NCBI GenBank assembly: GCA_011391255.1
Contig: JAABQV010000020.1
Span: 1 to 44,311 of the forward strand
Direction: 5' to 3'
Origin: Dechloromonas sp.
GTDB lineage: Bacteria; Pseudomonadota; Gammaproteobacteria; Burkholderiales; Rhodocyclaceae
Length of the DNA stretch: 44,311 bases
In this document: piece after piece, positions 27,725-36,368 of the stretch
Numbering within the stretch: the first letter of the stretch is position 1
Layout of the letters: each line of letters begins with the position of its first letter
Notes under the pieces: generated by a model
Databases searched by the model: none
Told to the model about the DNA's origin: nothing
The model's input: the letters and a program-made list of their open reading frames with translations, nothing else
Translations under genes and position numbers: made by a program

Positions 27725-27833
27725 TTTTAGCCGCCCTACTATCCTCCTGCACGAATATTCTCTTTGAGTTCTGCTTGCATCGCCGAAAAACCTGGATGAT
27801 TTGTCATCAGATTATTGTTAGGAGGACTAGTCT

Positions 27834-28286
27834 TTGATCTCAGCCAAAGCAGATTCGCTGATATTTCAGGAAGTGGATGCTGTGTTCCGCTTCATTGCAC
27901 TGGAGTTCCCCAAAAATTACCCGCGCTGGTCGCCGGAGGTTAGCCAGCTGGAGCCACTTCAGGATGGCCCGGTGCAACTCGGTTATCAAGTCCGGCAGGT
28001 TCGCGTCGACCACGGACAAAAAACTGATTCGATTTTTGAAGTGAGCGAGATGCTGACGCCGCATAAGGTGGTATTCCGTGGCGTCACAGCGCCTTATGTC
28101 ACGACCTATGAATTCGAGGATCTCAAAGCTTCGACCCGGCTGACCTTCTCTTTCGAACTGCGCGAAGTCGAGGCCCGGTTGCGACCTTTTGAAAAACTTA
28201 TCCGCATCGCCCTGCAAGACGGCGCCAAGCGTACGGTGAAGAAATTAAAGATGTTGATCGAGAAGGAAATGCTTGATGACTACTAA
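27834..28286 (+). CDS. SRPBCC (START/polyketide-cyclase-like) family protein
   Basis: A 150-residue protein starting at TTG 27834. The start is set by a strong GGAGG at 27821-27825, 8 bases upstream, and there is no ATG nearby. The fold pattern fits SRPBCC ligand-binding proteins: FRFIALEFPKNYPRWSPEV early, alternating strands (YQVRQVRVDHGQKTDSIFEV, KVVFRGVTAPYVTTYEF), and a long C-terminal helix (FEKLIRIALQDGAKRTVKKL). Such proteins bind hydrophobic ligands; the ligand here is unknown. It is first of the nine-gene unit behind operator 2. Confidence 0.82.
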   Translation: MISAKADSLIFQEVDAVFRFIALEFPKNYPRWSPEVSQLEPLQDGPVQLGYQVRQVRVDHGQKTDSIFEVSEMLTPHKVVFRGVTAPYVTTYEFEDLKASTRLTFSFELREVEARLRPFEKLIRIALQDGAKRTVKKLKMLIEKEMLDDY

Positions 28287-28340
28287 TTTTCCCCGGACCA
28301 CTTACAACGCGAATTTCAAGCATTCATCTCTGGAGCAAAC

Positions 28341-28787
28341 ATGTTTATAACTACTAAAGACCAGGAAGTCATCCCGTATGTACTGACGCAAATTCTTGAC
28401 GCCTGCGTCAATGGTGTCACCTTGTCCGATCCGGATCTGCCGGACTGCCCGCTGGTCTATGTCAATCAGGTCTTCGAGAAGATGTCAGGTTACAGCCAGG
28501 AGGAAATGATTGGGCGCAACTGCCGCTTTCTTCAAGGTGAAGACCGTCAGCAGGAAGAACTGCAGGTGATTCGCGAGGCGATGAAAACCCACGGTGCGTG
28601 CACGGTGACACTGCGCAATTACCGCAAAAATGGCGAATTGTTCCTCAACAAATTATCGATCAAACCGCTCGTCGACCGTGACAACCGGGTGATTTACTAC
28701 CTCGGTGTTCAATACGACTTGACCCGCCAGCCCCAAGCGATCGACAGCAAACCGGAACTGCATTTCGGGCTCAACCAGTCGCCTTGA
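28341..28787 (+). CDS. Short LOV-domain blue-light photoreceptor
   Basis: A 148-residue protein that is almost only a LOV domain. The flavin-adduct cysteine is Cys61 in MIGRNCRFLQGEDR, with the surrounding RFLQ signature intact. VYVNQVFEKMSGYS, TLRNYRKNGELFLNKLSIKP and YYLGVQYDL supply the FMN-contacting Asn and Gln residues. There is no kinase, GGDEF or DNA-binding output domain, so it resembles the short LOV proteins of Pseudomonas putida, which signal by dimer changes or by partner binding. GGAG lies 5 bases before the ATG. Lying in an ABC-transporter operon it may sense light for this island. Confidence 0.93.
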   Translation: MFITTKDQEVIPYVLTQILDACVNGVTLSDPDLPDCPLVYVNQVFEKMSGYSQEEMIGRNCRFLQGEDRQQEELQVIREAMKTHGACTVTLRNYRKNGELFLNKLSIKPLVDRDNRVIYYLGVQYDLTRQPQAIDSKPELHFGLNQSP

Positions 28788-28793
28788 CCACCG

Positions 28794-29447
28794 ATGCTCA
28801 AGATTGACGCCGTCACACGCAGCTTCAGTGGCCGGACGGCCCTGCATCCCACTTCTCTGCAACTGCACGATGGCGAGTATGTGGCGATTATCGGCGAGTC
28901 CGGCGTCGGCAAATCAACCCTGCTCAACCTCATCGCCGGCCTCGATCGCCCGGATCAGGGCAGTATCCAGCTCGATGGCGAAAATCTGGGAAGTCTTAGC
29001 GAAAAGGCGTTGACCCAATGGCGGCGTGACAAGCTGGGTTTTGTTTTTCAGGCCTTTCACATTCTGCCCCACCTCACACTGCTGCAAAACGTCGTTCTGC
29101 CCCTCTGGTTGCAAGACAAAGCTGGAGTAGCGGCTGAGCAATCTGCGTTGCTCATGCTGGAAGCCGTGGGACTCGCCGAACGCGCCGCGAGTTGCCCGCA
29201 TGAACTCTCAGGCGGTGAAATGCAGCGGGTGGCGATCGCCCGCGCCCTGGTGCACAAACCTCGTCTGGTGCTGGCCGACGAACCCACCGGCAACCTTGAT
29301 CCGGCCAATGCCGCACGAATTCTGGCGTTGCTTGGCAAAAACATCCGCGCCGCCGGCGCGATTGGTATCCTCGTCACCCACTCGCAGGAAGCTGCCGGCA
29401 CTGCTGACCGCGTGTTGCGCCTGACCGCCGGCGGCCTGCGCGAATGA
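28794..29447 (+). CDS. ABC transporter ATP-binding protein (LolD/MacB-like)
   Basis: A 217-residue ABC ATPase. Walker A is [19 protein letters not shown], the Q-loop VFQAFHILPHLT, the signature LSGGEMQRVAIARAL, and Walker B LVLADEPTGNLDP with the H-loop VTHSQEA. It belongs to the LolD/MacB/FtsE-type group that works with FtsX-like permeases and usually acts on lipoproteins or other envelope molecules rather than importing solutes. It starts 6 bases after the LOV gene and overlaps its permease by ATGA. Confidence 0.94.
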   Translation: MLKIDAVTRSFSGRTALHPTSLQLHDGEYVAIIGESGVGKSTLLNLIAGLDRPDQGSIQLDGENLGSLSEKALTQWRRDKLGFVFQAFHILPHLTLLQNVVLPLWLQDKAGVAAEQSALLMLEAVGLAERAASCPHELSGGEMQRVAIARALVHKPRLVLADEPTGNLDPANAARILALLGKNIRAAGAIGILVTHSQEAAGTADRVLRLTAGGLRE

Positions 29448-31936
29448 TCCTGGCTCCGGTTTTTTTAGGCGCTCTCGGTCAACGCCGGATGGCCACCCTG
29501 TTTTCCTTGTTCGCTATCGTGCTGGGCGTCGGACTGGGTGTCGCCGTTCAGGCCATTCACGAAGCAGCACTCAACGAGTTTGGTCGCAGTGCGCGCTCCC
29601 TGGCGGGCGATGCCGACCTGCGTGTTATCGGCCCGGCCAGCGGTTTCGACGAAAATGTTCTGGAACAAATACTAAAACATCCCGCTATTGCCGAAGCCAC
29701 ACCAGTGCTTGAGGTTGAAGCAAAACTGGCTGGCCATGAACAAACTCTCCAGGTACTGGGCATAGACGTTTTTTCATTAGTCAGGGTAGCGCCACGTTTG
29801 CTGCCAAGCCCCGGCGAAGAAGCCGGGCGCTTCGCAAGTTTTGCCGAAGACAAAATTTTTCTCAGTGCGGCAGCCCAGCAGCATTTCGCGCTGTCTCTTG
29901 GCGAAATGCTTGAATTCCAGAGCGGCACGCGCTCTGTCAAGCTGCAAATCGCCGGTGACTTACCCGGCGTTATTGACGGCCAACGACTGGCAGTTATGGA
30001 CATTGCAGCAGCCCAGCAACATTTTGGGCAACTCGGCAAACTATCGCGGATTGATCTCAAACTGCGCCCCGAGGCCCGCCTCGAAGCAGCGCACGCGGCA
30101 TTGCAGTCAATGCTGCCCGCCGGTATCCAGGTCGAAACTCCCGACGCCGCAACCGATCAATCTGCAAATTTGACCCGCGCCTATCGCGTCAATCTCAGCA
30201 TGCTGGCTGCTATCGCCCTGCTGACCGGCGCTTTTCTGGTGTTCTCGGCGCAGGCCTTGTCGGTGGTCAAGCGGCGCAGCGAGTTTGCCTTTCTACGTGC
30301 CCTCGGGCTCGCCAGAAACACCTTGATTCGCTGGCTGCTTGCCGAGGGTGCGGTGGTTGGTCTGATTGGCGGTATCTTTGGCGTGGCTCTTGGTTACGCG
30401 CTGGCCTGGGCGGCTTTGCGCCTCTTGGGTGGCGATCTGGGGGCGGGCTATTTCGCCGGTCTGCAGCCCGAACTGGAATTCGAGCCGGTGATAGCAGTGG
30501 TATACGTCTCTCTCGGCGTTATCGCCGGCGTTGCCGGTGCCGCTCTTCCGGCCAGGCAAGCGGCAGATATTGCGCCAGCGCAAGCCCTCAAATCAGCGGG
30601 CGATGTCATGGCCAGCCAAGCAGGCGTCCGGCCTTGGTGGAGTCTCGGCGCGCTGCTGCTAGCGGTCGCCGCCAGCTTGATTCCGCCGATTGGCGGTTTG
30701 CCGCTTGCTGGCTACCTGGCCATCGCTCTCCTGCTGGCCGGGGGCATTCTTCTTCTGCCTTTTGCCGCACATGCACTGAGCCGGCTTTTCAGCTGCTTCG
30801 CCCCCTCTCTTGCCTGGCGATTGGCAACAGCTCGCCTGGTCAGCGCCCCCGGCTATGCCGTCGTTGCGGCGGCCGGGGTTCTCACCAGTGTCGCGCTGGC
30901 AGTGTCGATGGCGATCATGGTCGCTTCATTTCGTGAATCAGTTGACGAATGGCTGACGCAATTGCTCCCTGCCGATATCTACCTGCGGGCAGGACGTTCG
31001 CAAAGTAGCGCCTATATCGACGAAGCCATGCAGAAAAAAATTGCGGCTGTTCCCGGCATCAAATCCGTTCAATTCACCCGCCACGAACAATTACGGCTGG
31101 CACCCGGCGCCGCACCCGTTGCCTTGATCGCCCGTTCGGTGTCGGCGACAGGTGCCGAGTTACCCCTGGTCAGCCAGGTAGCGGCTGGCACCGGGCCAAA
31201 GCTCTGGATTTCCGAAGCGATGGCCGACCACTACGGCTGGCACAGCGGGCAGCGGGTCAACCTGCCACTCGCTGGCGAGCAGCAGGTTATGCAGGTAGGT
31301 GGCATCTGGCGCGACTACTCGCGGCAGACCGGCGCCATCATGCTCGACCTGACGACCTACCAGAAAATCACTGGCGACCGGCGCATTAACGACGCCGCCA
31401 TCATTCTGGACGAACATACGTCGGGTGGCGAACTGGCCGGCCGACTGACCGCGCTGGCCGGCCCCGGCGGCCTCGAATTGGCCATGCCCGGCGAGATTCG
31501 CCAGATCAGCCTGAAAATTTTCGACCGCACCTTTGCCATTACCTACCTACTCGAAGCAGTTGCCATCCTGATCGGACTGGCCGGTATCGCTGCCAGCTTC
31601 GCTTCGCTCGCCGCCACCCGGCGCAAAGAGTTCGGCATGCTGCGCCATATCGGCGTCAGTCGCAGCCAGATTGGCTGGATGCTGGCACTTGAAGGTGGCC
31701 TCGTAGCAGCCACCGGCGTCATCGGCGGCTTGCTGGCGGGTGCCGGCATTGGTTTGATCCTGATCGAAGTGGTCAATCGCCAGAGCTTTCACTGGAGTAT
31801 GGATTTGCATATCCCTTGGCTTGGCCTTGGCGTGTTTGCCCTCAGCATGACCACTCTGGCTGCCCTTGCTGCGGTAATGGCGGGACGTCAGGCAATGCGC
31901 CAGGATGCCATTTTTGCCGTCCGCGAGGACTGGTGA
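29444..31936 (+). CDS. FtsX-like ABC transporter permease (large, AttF/AttG-like)
   Basis: An 830-residue permease with a duplicated FtsX/MacB plan. An N-terminal helix (LFSLFAIVLGVGLGVAVQAI) is followed by a periplasmic domain of about 200 residues. A membrane block near residues 250-360 (LAAIALLTGAFLVFSAQALS) and a central pair of helices come next. A second periplasmic domain and a final membrane block (YLLEAVAILIGLAGIAASFA to the end) complete it. KRRSEFAFLRALGLAR and TRRKEFGMLRHIGVSR are the two paired cytoplasmic loops that contact the ATPase. With the ATPase and the next gene it forms an AttE-AttG/AttH-like set. Confidence 0.92.
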   Translation: MILAPVFLGALGQRRMATLFSLFAIVLGVGLGVAVQAIHEAALNEFGRSARSLAGDADLRVIGPASGFDENVLEQILKHPAIAEATPVLEVEAKLAGHEQTLQVLGIDVFSLVRVAPRLLPSPGEEAGRFASFAEDKIFLSAAAQQHFALSLGEMLEFQSGTRSVKLQIAGDLPGVIDGQRLAVMDIAAAQQHFGQLGKLSRIDLKLRPEARLEAAHAALQSMLPAGIQVETPDAATDQSANLTRAYRVNLSMLAAIALLTGAFLVFSAQALSVVKRRSEFAFLRALGLARNTLIRWLLAEGAVVGLIGGIFGVALGYALAWAALRLLGGDLGAGYFAGLQPELEFEPVIAVVYVSLGVIAGVAGAALPARQAADIAPAQALKSAGDVMASQAGVRPWWSLGALLLAVAASLIPPIGGLPLAGYLAIALLLAGGILLLPFAAHALSRLFSCFAPSLAWRLATARLVSAPGYAVVAAAGVLTSVALAVSMAIMVASFRESVDEWLTQLLPADIYLRAGRSQSSAYIDEAMQKKIAAVPGIKSVQFTRHEQLRLAPGAAPVALIARSVSATGAELPLVSQVAAGTGPKLWISEAMADHYGWHSGQRVNLPLAGEQQVMQVGGIWRDYSRQTGAIMLDLTTYQKITGDRRINDAAIILDEHTSGGELAGRLTALAGPGGLELAMPGEIRQISLKIFDRTFAITYLLEAVAILIGLAGIAASFASLAATRRKEFGMLRHIGVSRSQIGWMLALEGGLVAATGVIGGLLAGAGIGLILIEVVNRQSFHWSMDLHIPWLGLGVFALSMTTLAALAAVMAGRQAMRQDAIFAVREDW

Positions 31937-33012
31937 TGCAGCGCCGGCACTTTCTGATTGCCCTCGCCGCCTGGCCTGGCTTGCTCCCGAGTCAGGCGGC
32001 AGCCGTGAGTTTCCCGCCGGTTGAGGCCGGGCGCGCGCTGATCTTTCCTGATGATTATGGTGCGCACCCGGATTTCCGGACTGAGTGGTGGTACGCCACC
32101 GGCTGGTTAAAGCGGGGAGATGCGCAAGCCCTCGGCTTTCAGATCACCTTTTTCCGCGTGCGAACCGGTATTGGTGAAGACAATCCGAGCAACTTTTCCC
32201 CACGCCAACTGGTGCTTGCCCATGCCGCCATTGCCGACCCGGCTCTCGGGCGTCTGCGCCACAGCGAACGGGCCGCCCGCGTTGGTTTTGGTCGAGCCGG
32301 TTTTGCCAAGGGGCGCAGTGACGTTTGGGTCGATGACTGGCGCCTGACGCAGCAAGGTGACAACTACCAGGCCAGCGTAAGGGGTGAGGATTTTTCCTAT
32401 GACCTGACATTGCGCGCCAAAGGTACACCAATACTCAACGGGCTTCAGGGATTCAGCCGCAAGGCAGCAGACCCGCGACATGCCAGTTACTACTACAGCC
32501 GGCCGCAACTTGATGTTCAAGGTTCACTGACGCTAGCCGGAAAACGCGAAGTAGTCAGCGGCAAAGCCTGGCTTGATCATGAATGGTCCAGCGAACTTTT
32601 GCCCAGTGGTGCCCAAGGCTGGGACTGGGTTGGCATTAACTTCAGCGACGGCAGCGCACTGATGGCCTTTCGCTTGCGCGATGCCAGCGGCAATCCGCTT
32701 TGGGCAGCTGCTTCGTTACGGTCAACCGGGAAAATCGACCAATTTTTTGCCCCGGATGCCGTCGAGTTTGTTCCGCTGCGCAGCTGGCGCTCGCCACGCA
32801 GCGGGATTGAATACCCTGTCGAATGGCGCTTGCGGGTCGCCGATCAGGAGTGGCAGCTGCAAGCGCTGATTGATGATCAGGAACTCGACAGCCGGCGCTC
32901 GGTAGGCGCAATTTACTGGGAAGGCGCCGTGCGCGTCAGCCAAAACGGGCAGCCGAGCGGCGATGGCTACCTTGAGCTAACCGGTTACGGAGACAAAATT
33001 CGTGTCGGATGA
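31936..33012 (+). CDS. AttH/CrtC-like secreted lipocalin-fold protein
   Basis: A 358-residue exported protein of the AttH / carotenoid 1,2-hydratase-like family, a double lipocalin fold. The leader MQRRHFLIALAAWPGLLPSQ has a Tat-like RRxFL motif. The body has EWWYATGWLKRGD, the family's WWY motif, then FSYDLTLRAKGTPILNG, YYYSRPQLDVQG, GKAWLDHEWSSELL and GWDWVGINFSDG. It begins on the permease stop (TGATG). AttH proteins accompany this type of ABC transporter. Hydratase activity on carotenoids is known for CrtC only, so the ligand here may be any lipid-like molecule. Confidence 0.88.
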   Translation: MQRRHFLIALAAWPGLLPSQAAAVSFPPVEAGRALIFPDDYGAHPDFRTEWWYATGWLKRGDAQALGFQITFFRVRTGIGEDNPSNFSPRQLVLAHAAIADPALGRLRHSERAARVGFGRAGFAKGRSDVWVDDWRLTQQGDNYQASVRGEDFSYDLTLRAKGTPILNGLQGFSRKAADPRHASYYYSRPQLDVQGSLTLAGKREVVSGKAWLDHEWSSELLPSGAQGWDWVGINFSDGSALMAFRLRDASGNPLWAAASLRSTGKIDQFFAPDAVEFVPLRSWRSPRSGIEYPVEWRLRVADQEWQLQALIDDQELDSRRSVGAIYWEGAVRVSQNGQPSGDGYLELTGYGDKIRVG

Positions 33013-33075
33013 CTGGATCGGGGATACATCCATCTTTTTATCTGTCGAACTTCCATACCAACTGGTACACAACCG

Positions 33076-34305
33076 ATGCTAAAAATGACTTTGAAGAGTT
33101 TCTACGTAACCTGTCTGATCGTCAGCACGGGGATTGCCGGGGCTGCCCTGGGCACGCGTAAGCCTCCGCCGGCACCTGCCGAACCTGCCTACTGCAAGGA
33201 AGGCGGGCGCTGGCTAACGATTGGAAACAGCGCGCCGCGCTTTGAGAGTGCGCCGCAAATCGTCGCCAACGCGGCCCGGCAGGACGTCGTCCTGCTTGGC
33301 GAACAACATGATGTCGAAGACCACCACCGCTGGCAGCTGCAGATGCTCGCTGCCCTGCATGCGCAACGCCCTAACATGGCAATCGGCTTTGAAATGTTTC
33401 CGCGTCGGGTGCAGCCGGTGCTCGACAAATGGGTGGCCGGAAGCCTGACACCGCAGGAGTTTCTCCAGCAGGTCGAATGGGACAAGGTATGGTCTTTTCC
33501 ACCGCAGATCTACTTGCCTCTGTTCGAATTTGCCCGGATCAACAAAATCCCCATGCTGGCGCTGAATATTGAAAAAAGCCTAACGCAGAAAATCTCGGAG
33601 GGCGGCTGGGATAAGGTGCCGGAAGCCCAGCGCGAGGGCGTTGGCCGCGCTGCGGCCGCCTTGCCTGAGTATGAAAAGTTTCTCGGCGATATTTATCAAA
33701 TGCACCTGCAGCAATCTAAAACCCACGCCAGCAAGAACGCGGCCGCTCCGAACAACGCCTTCCGCTTTTTCGTTGAAAGCCAGCTAGCCTGGGATCGCGC
33801 CATGGCCGAAGTGCTCTCGATGAGCGTCAGTCTCCGGGATAGCAAAGACCGGATACTGGTCGTCGGCGTCATGGGTAGCGGCCACATCCGCTTCGGGCAC
33901 GGCGTGCCGCATCAATTGCGCCAGCTCGGCGTGACCAAAATAGCTACGCTGCTGCCAGTTGCTCAGGACGGAGAATGTCAATATCTTGAGGCGGGTGTTG
34001 CCGATGCGGTCTTTACCTTACCGGGCAAAGCGACGCCGCCCAGTGAACCGCCACGCTTGGGCGTAGCGCTGGAAGATGGTTCGCAGGGTTTGCGCATCAG
34101 CAACGTGACAACAGGTAGTCTGGCTGAAAAGACCGGCCTCAAGGCGGGTGACCGGATTGTCGACATTGCCGGTCGTCCGGCGGCGGGCAGCGCAGAGGCA
34201 ATCAGTATCATCCGCCGCCAGCCACCCGGCACCTGGCTTCCGTTACGCATTGCACGCGGTGACAGCCAGCTTGATCTCGTCATTCAGTTTCCCCCACGCC
34301 CATGA
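33076..34305 (+). CDS. ChaN-family protein with C-terminal PDZ domain
   Basis: A 409-residue exported protein. The signal-like N-terminus (MTLKSFYVTCLIVSTGIAGAA) leads to a ChaN/Tiki-type domain: VVLLGEQHDVEDHHRWQLQM, IGFEMFPRRVQPVLDKW, FRFFVESQLAWDRAMAE and VGVMGSGHIRFGHGVPHQL. A PDZ domain covers about residues 328-406 (LRISNVTTGSLAEKTGLKAG). Campylobacter ChaN binds haem; related TIKI proteins are metalloproteases. Either role is possible. The PDZ and its direct coupling (ATGA) to an M1-like protease gene suggest a periplasmic proteolysis or haem-handling unit. Confidence 0.87.
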   Translation: MLKMTLKSFYVTCLIVSTGIAGAALGTRKPPPAPAEPAYCKEGGRWLTIGNSAPRFESAPQIVANAARQDVVLLGEQHDVEDHHRWQLQMLAALHAQRPNMAIGFEMFPRRVQPVLDKWVAGSLTPQEFLQQVEWDKVWSFPPQIYLPLFEFARINKIPMLALNIEKSLTQKISEGGWDKVPEAQREGVGRAAAALPEYEKFLGDIYQMHLQQSKTHASKNAAAPNNAFRFFVESQLAWDRAMAEVLSMSVSLRDSKDRILVVGVMGSGHIRFGHGVPHQLRQLGVTKIATLLPVAQDGECQYLEAGVADAVFTLPGKATPPSEPPRLGVALEDGSQGLRISNVTTGSLAEKTGLKAGDRIVDIAGRPAAGSAEAISIIRRQPPGTWLPLRIARGDSQLDLVIQFPPRP

Positions 34306-36368
34306 ATATCGCCCATTTTCGTCACGCCGCCGGGGCGCTGCTCGGCCTCTTGTTTTGCACCGCCAGCGCAATCAGCGCGACCGATCCTGACCTGCTGCTC
34401 GACGTTACGCTCGACCCGCAAACCCGGCAATTCAAGGCCGAAGCCGAGTTGCACCTAGCGGCACGAAGCTTCCGTTTTCTGCTTCATGAATCCTTGCACG
34501 TGACCCGCGCCGAGGTTGGCGATCAAATGGTCCCCACCGAACGAAGCGGCGGCCCCAAGGGTTACCGACACTGGACGATCCACCTGGCCAAGGCCAATCA
34601 AAAACTGACCATCCATTATGAAGGCCAGTTACCCGCGCTTGAGCGCAACCGCGACCACCGCAGCGTACTCGGCGGCATGCCGCCCATGGCAGCGCCCGAG
34701 GGCAGCTTTCTCTCATCAGGCAGTGGCTGGTATCCGCGCCCGGCTGAGCTCTTCTCCTACCGGGTCAAACTCGCCGTTCCCTACGGTCAACGTGCTCTGG
34801 TGGCCGGAAAACGAATCGCTGAAACCGTGCCGGCAAAGACCGGCGAGAGCTACCGGGCGAGCTTTGAATTCACCGAGCCGAGTGATGGCATCGACCTGAT
34901 GGCCGGGCCATGGGTTGTGCGCGAAAAAATCGTCAAGCGTGGTACGCAATCGCCGCTCCACCTGCGCACTTTCTTCCCGGCTGATCTCGACGCCATGCCC
35001 GGCCTGGCCGAGGCCTATCTCGATGACACTGCGGCCTACATTGCACGCTACAGCCGTGACATCGGCGCCTACCCGTACAGCGAGTTTTCCATCGTCGCCA
35101 GCCCGCTGCCCACGGGCTTTGGCATGCCGACCCTGACCTATCTCGGCGCCGATGTTTTGCGCCTGCCTTTCATCCGAAAAACCTCGCTCGGCCATGAAAT
35201 TTTGCACAATTGGTGGGGTAACGGCGTTTATGTCGATTACGAGCGCGGCAACTGGTCAGAGGGGCTGACCACCTTCATGGCCGACTACGCCTACAAGGAA
35301 GACGAATCGGCCGGTGCCGCGAGTGAAATGCGCCTCGCCTGGCTGCGTGATGCGGCCGTCTTTGCCGGGGAAAAACCCGGCTCGCTGCGCGACTTTCGCT
35401 CACGCGCCAACGCCGCCGGCGCCACGGTCGGCTACGGCAAAGCGGCGATGGTCTTCGTCATGCTGCGCGACCGCTTGGGCAAAAAAATGTTCGACCAAGG
35501 CATCCGTAACTTCTGGTCCGCGCAGCGTTTCAAAGTGGCCAGTTGGGATGACCTGCAGGCGGCCTTTGAAAAAGCCTCCGGGGAAAAACTCGGCGCCTTT
35601 TTTGCCCCATGGCTCGATCAGCAAGCCTTGCCCGATGTTGCCATTGTTCGCGCCGAGAGCGCTCCTCGCGGCAAGCAAAATCTGCTCACGATCGCGTTCA
35701 AAAAGCAGGACGCCAGCCTGCCCATGCGTCTGCCCATACAAATCAGCGCGGCTGGCCGGCGCGAAACGCAATGGGTGGAGCTCGATGCAGCGCGCGACAC
35801 CGCCACCTTGAAGCTTGCTTTCAAACCGCAAACCCTGCGCCTGGACCCGGAAATGCGCGTCTGGCGCCGCCTTGAAGCCAGCCAGCTACCGCCCATCCTG
35901 CGTCAATGGATAGCGGCCAGTAAACCGCAATTGGTGAACGTGGCGCGTTCGTCCGAAGCCAATGCTGCGGTCAACCAGCTTTCGGAGCGATTTTTCGAAA
36001 CCAAACCCGCGCCGCTTGCCGTCGCCCAACTGAGCGCTGCCCTGAACGGCACCAATCCCGTTTTGCTCGCCGGCACGCATGCCGAAATTGACCAGGCCCT
36101 GCGCAGTGCCGGCCTGCCAGCCCGCCCGGCCAACCTGGCTGGACAAGGCTCGGCGCAGGTGTGGACGGTGGCCGGGAAATCTTCTCAGCTGGCCATCATC
36201 TCCGGCCAAGATGCCGCGGCGCTCAACGCCCTGCAGCGCGGCCTGCCGCACTACGGCGGGCAGAGCTGGCTCATATTTGAACAAGGTCGCGCCGTCAATA
36301 AAGGTACCTGGCCGGCCAGCATCCCTGAAATCAAGGTGGCTATTGCCGCAACGAAGGATAAAAAATGA
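34302..36368 (+). CDS. M1-like zinc metalloprotease, exported
   Basis: A 688-residue protein with signal peptide (AAGALLGLLFCTASAISA). The zinc site is H298-E299-x-x-H302 in LGHEILHNWWGN, and E320 in NWSEGLTTF is the third ligand. The H302 to E320 spacing has 17 residues between, one fewer than the standard M1 HExxH-x18-E. The exopeptidase GxMEN motif is not seen; the corresponding place reads TGFGMPTLTYLG. It may therefore not be a true aminopeptidase. About 200 C-terminal residues form a further domain of unknown role. Overlaps by ATGA with both neighbours. Confidence 0.88.
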   Translation: MNIAHFRHAAGALLGLLFCTASAISATDPDLLLDVTLDPQTRQFKAEAELHLAARSFRFLLHESLHVTRAEVGDQMVPTERSGGPKGYRHWTIHLAKANQKLTIHYEGQLPALERNRDHRSVLGGMPPMAAPEGSFLSSGSGWYPRPAELFSYRVKLAVPYGQRALVAGKRIAETVPAKTGESYRASFEFTEPSDGIDLMAGPWVVREKIVKRGTQSPLHLRTFFPADLDAMPGLAEAYLDDTAAYIARYSRDIGAYPYSEFSIVASPLPTGFGMPTLTYLGADVLRLPFIRKTSLGHEILHNWWGNGVYVDYERGNWSEGLTTFMADYAYKEDESAGAASEMRLAWLRDAAVFAGEKPGSLRDFRSRANAAGATVGYGKAAMVFVMLRDRLGKKMFDQGIRNFWSAQRFKVASWDDLQAAFEKASGEKLGAFFAPWLDQQALPDVAIVRAESAPRGKQNLLTIAFKKQDASLPMRLPIQISAAGRRETQWVELDAARDTATLKLAFKPQTLRLDPEMRVWRRLEASQLPPILRQWIAASKPQLVNVARSSEANAAVNQLSERFFETKPAPLAVAQLSAALNGTNPVLLAGTHAEIDQALRSAGLPARPANLAGQGSAQVWTVAGKSSQLAIISGQDAAALNALQRGLPHYGGQSWLIFEQGRAVNKGTWPASIPEIKVAIAATKDKK

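Noticed and set aside
27796..27830. A fourth operator-like site before the SRPBCC gene (GTCATCAGATTATTGTTAGG)
   Set aside because: Half-sites do not form an inverted repeat with the same arm or spacing.
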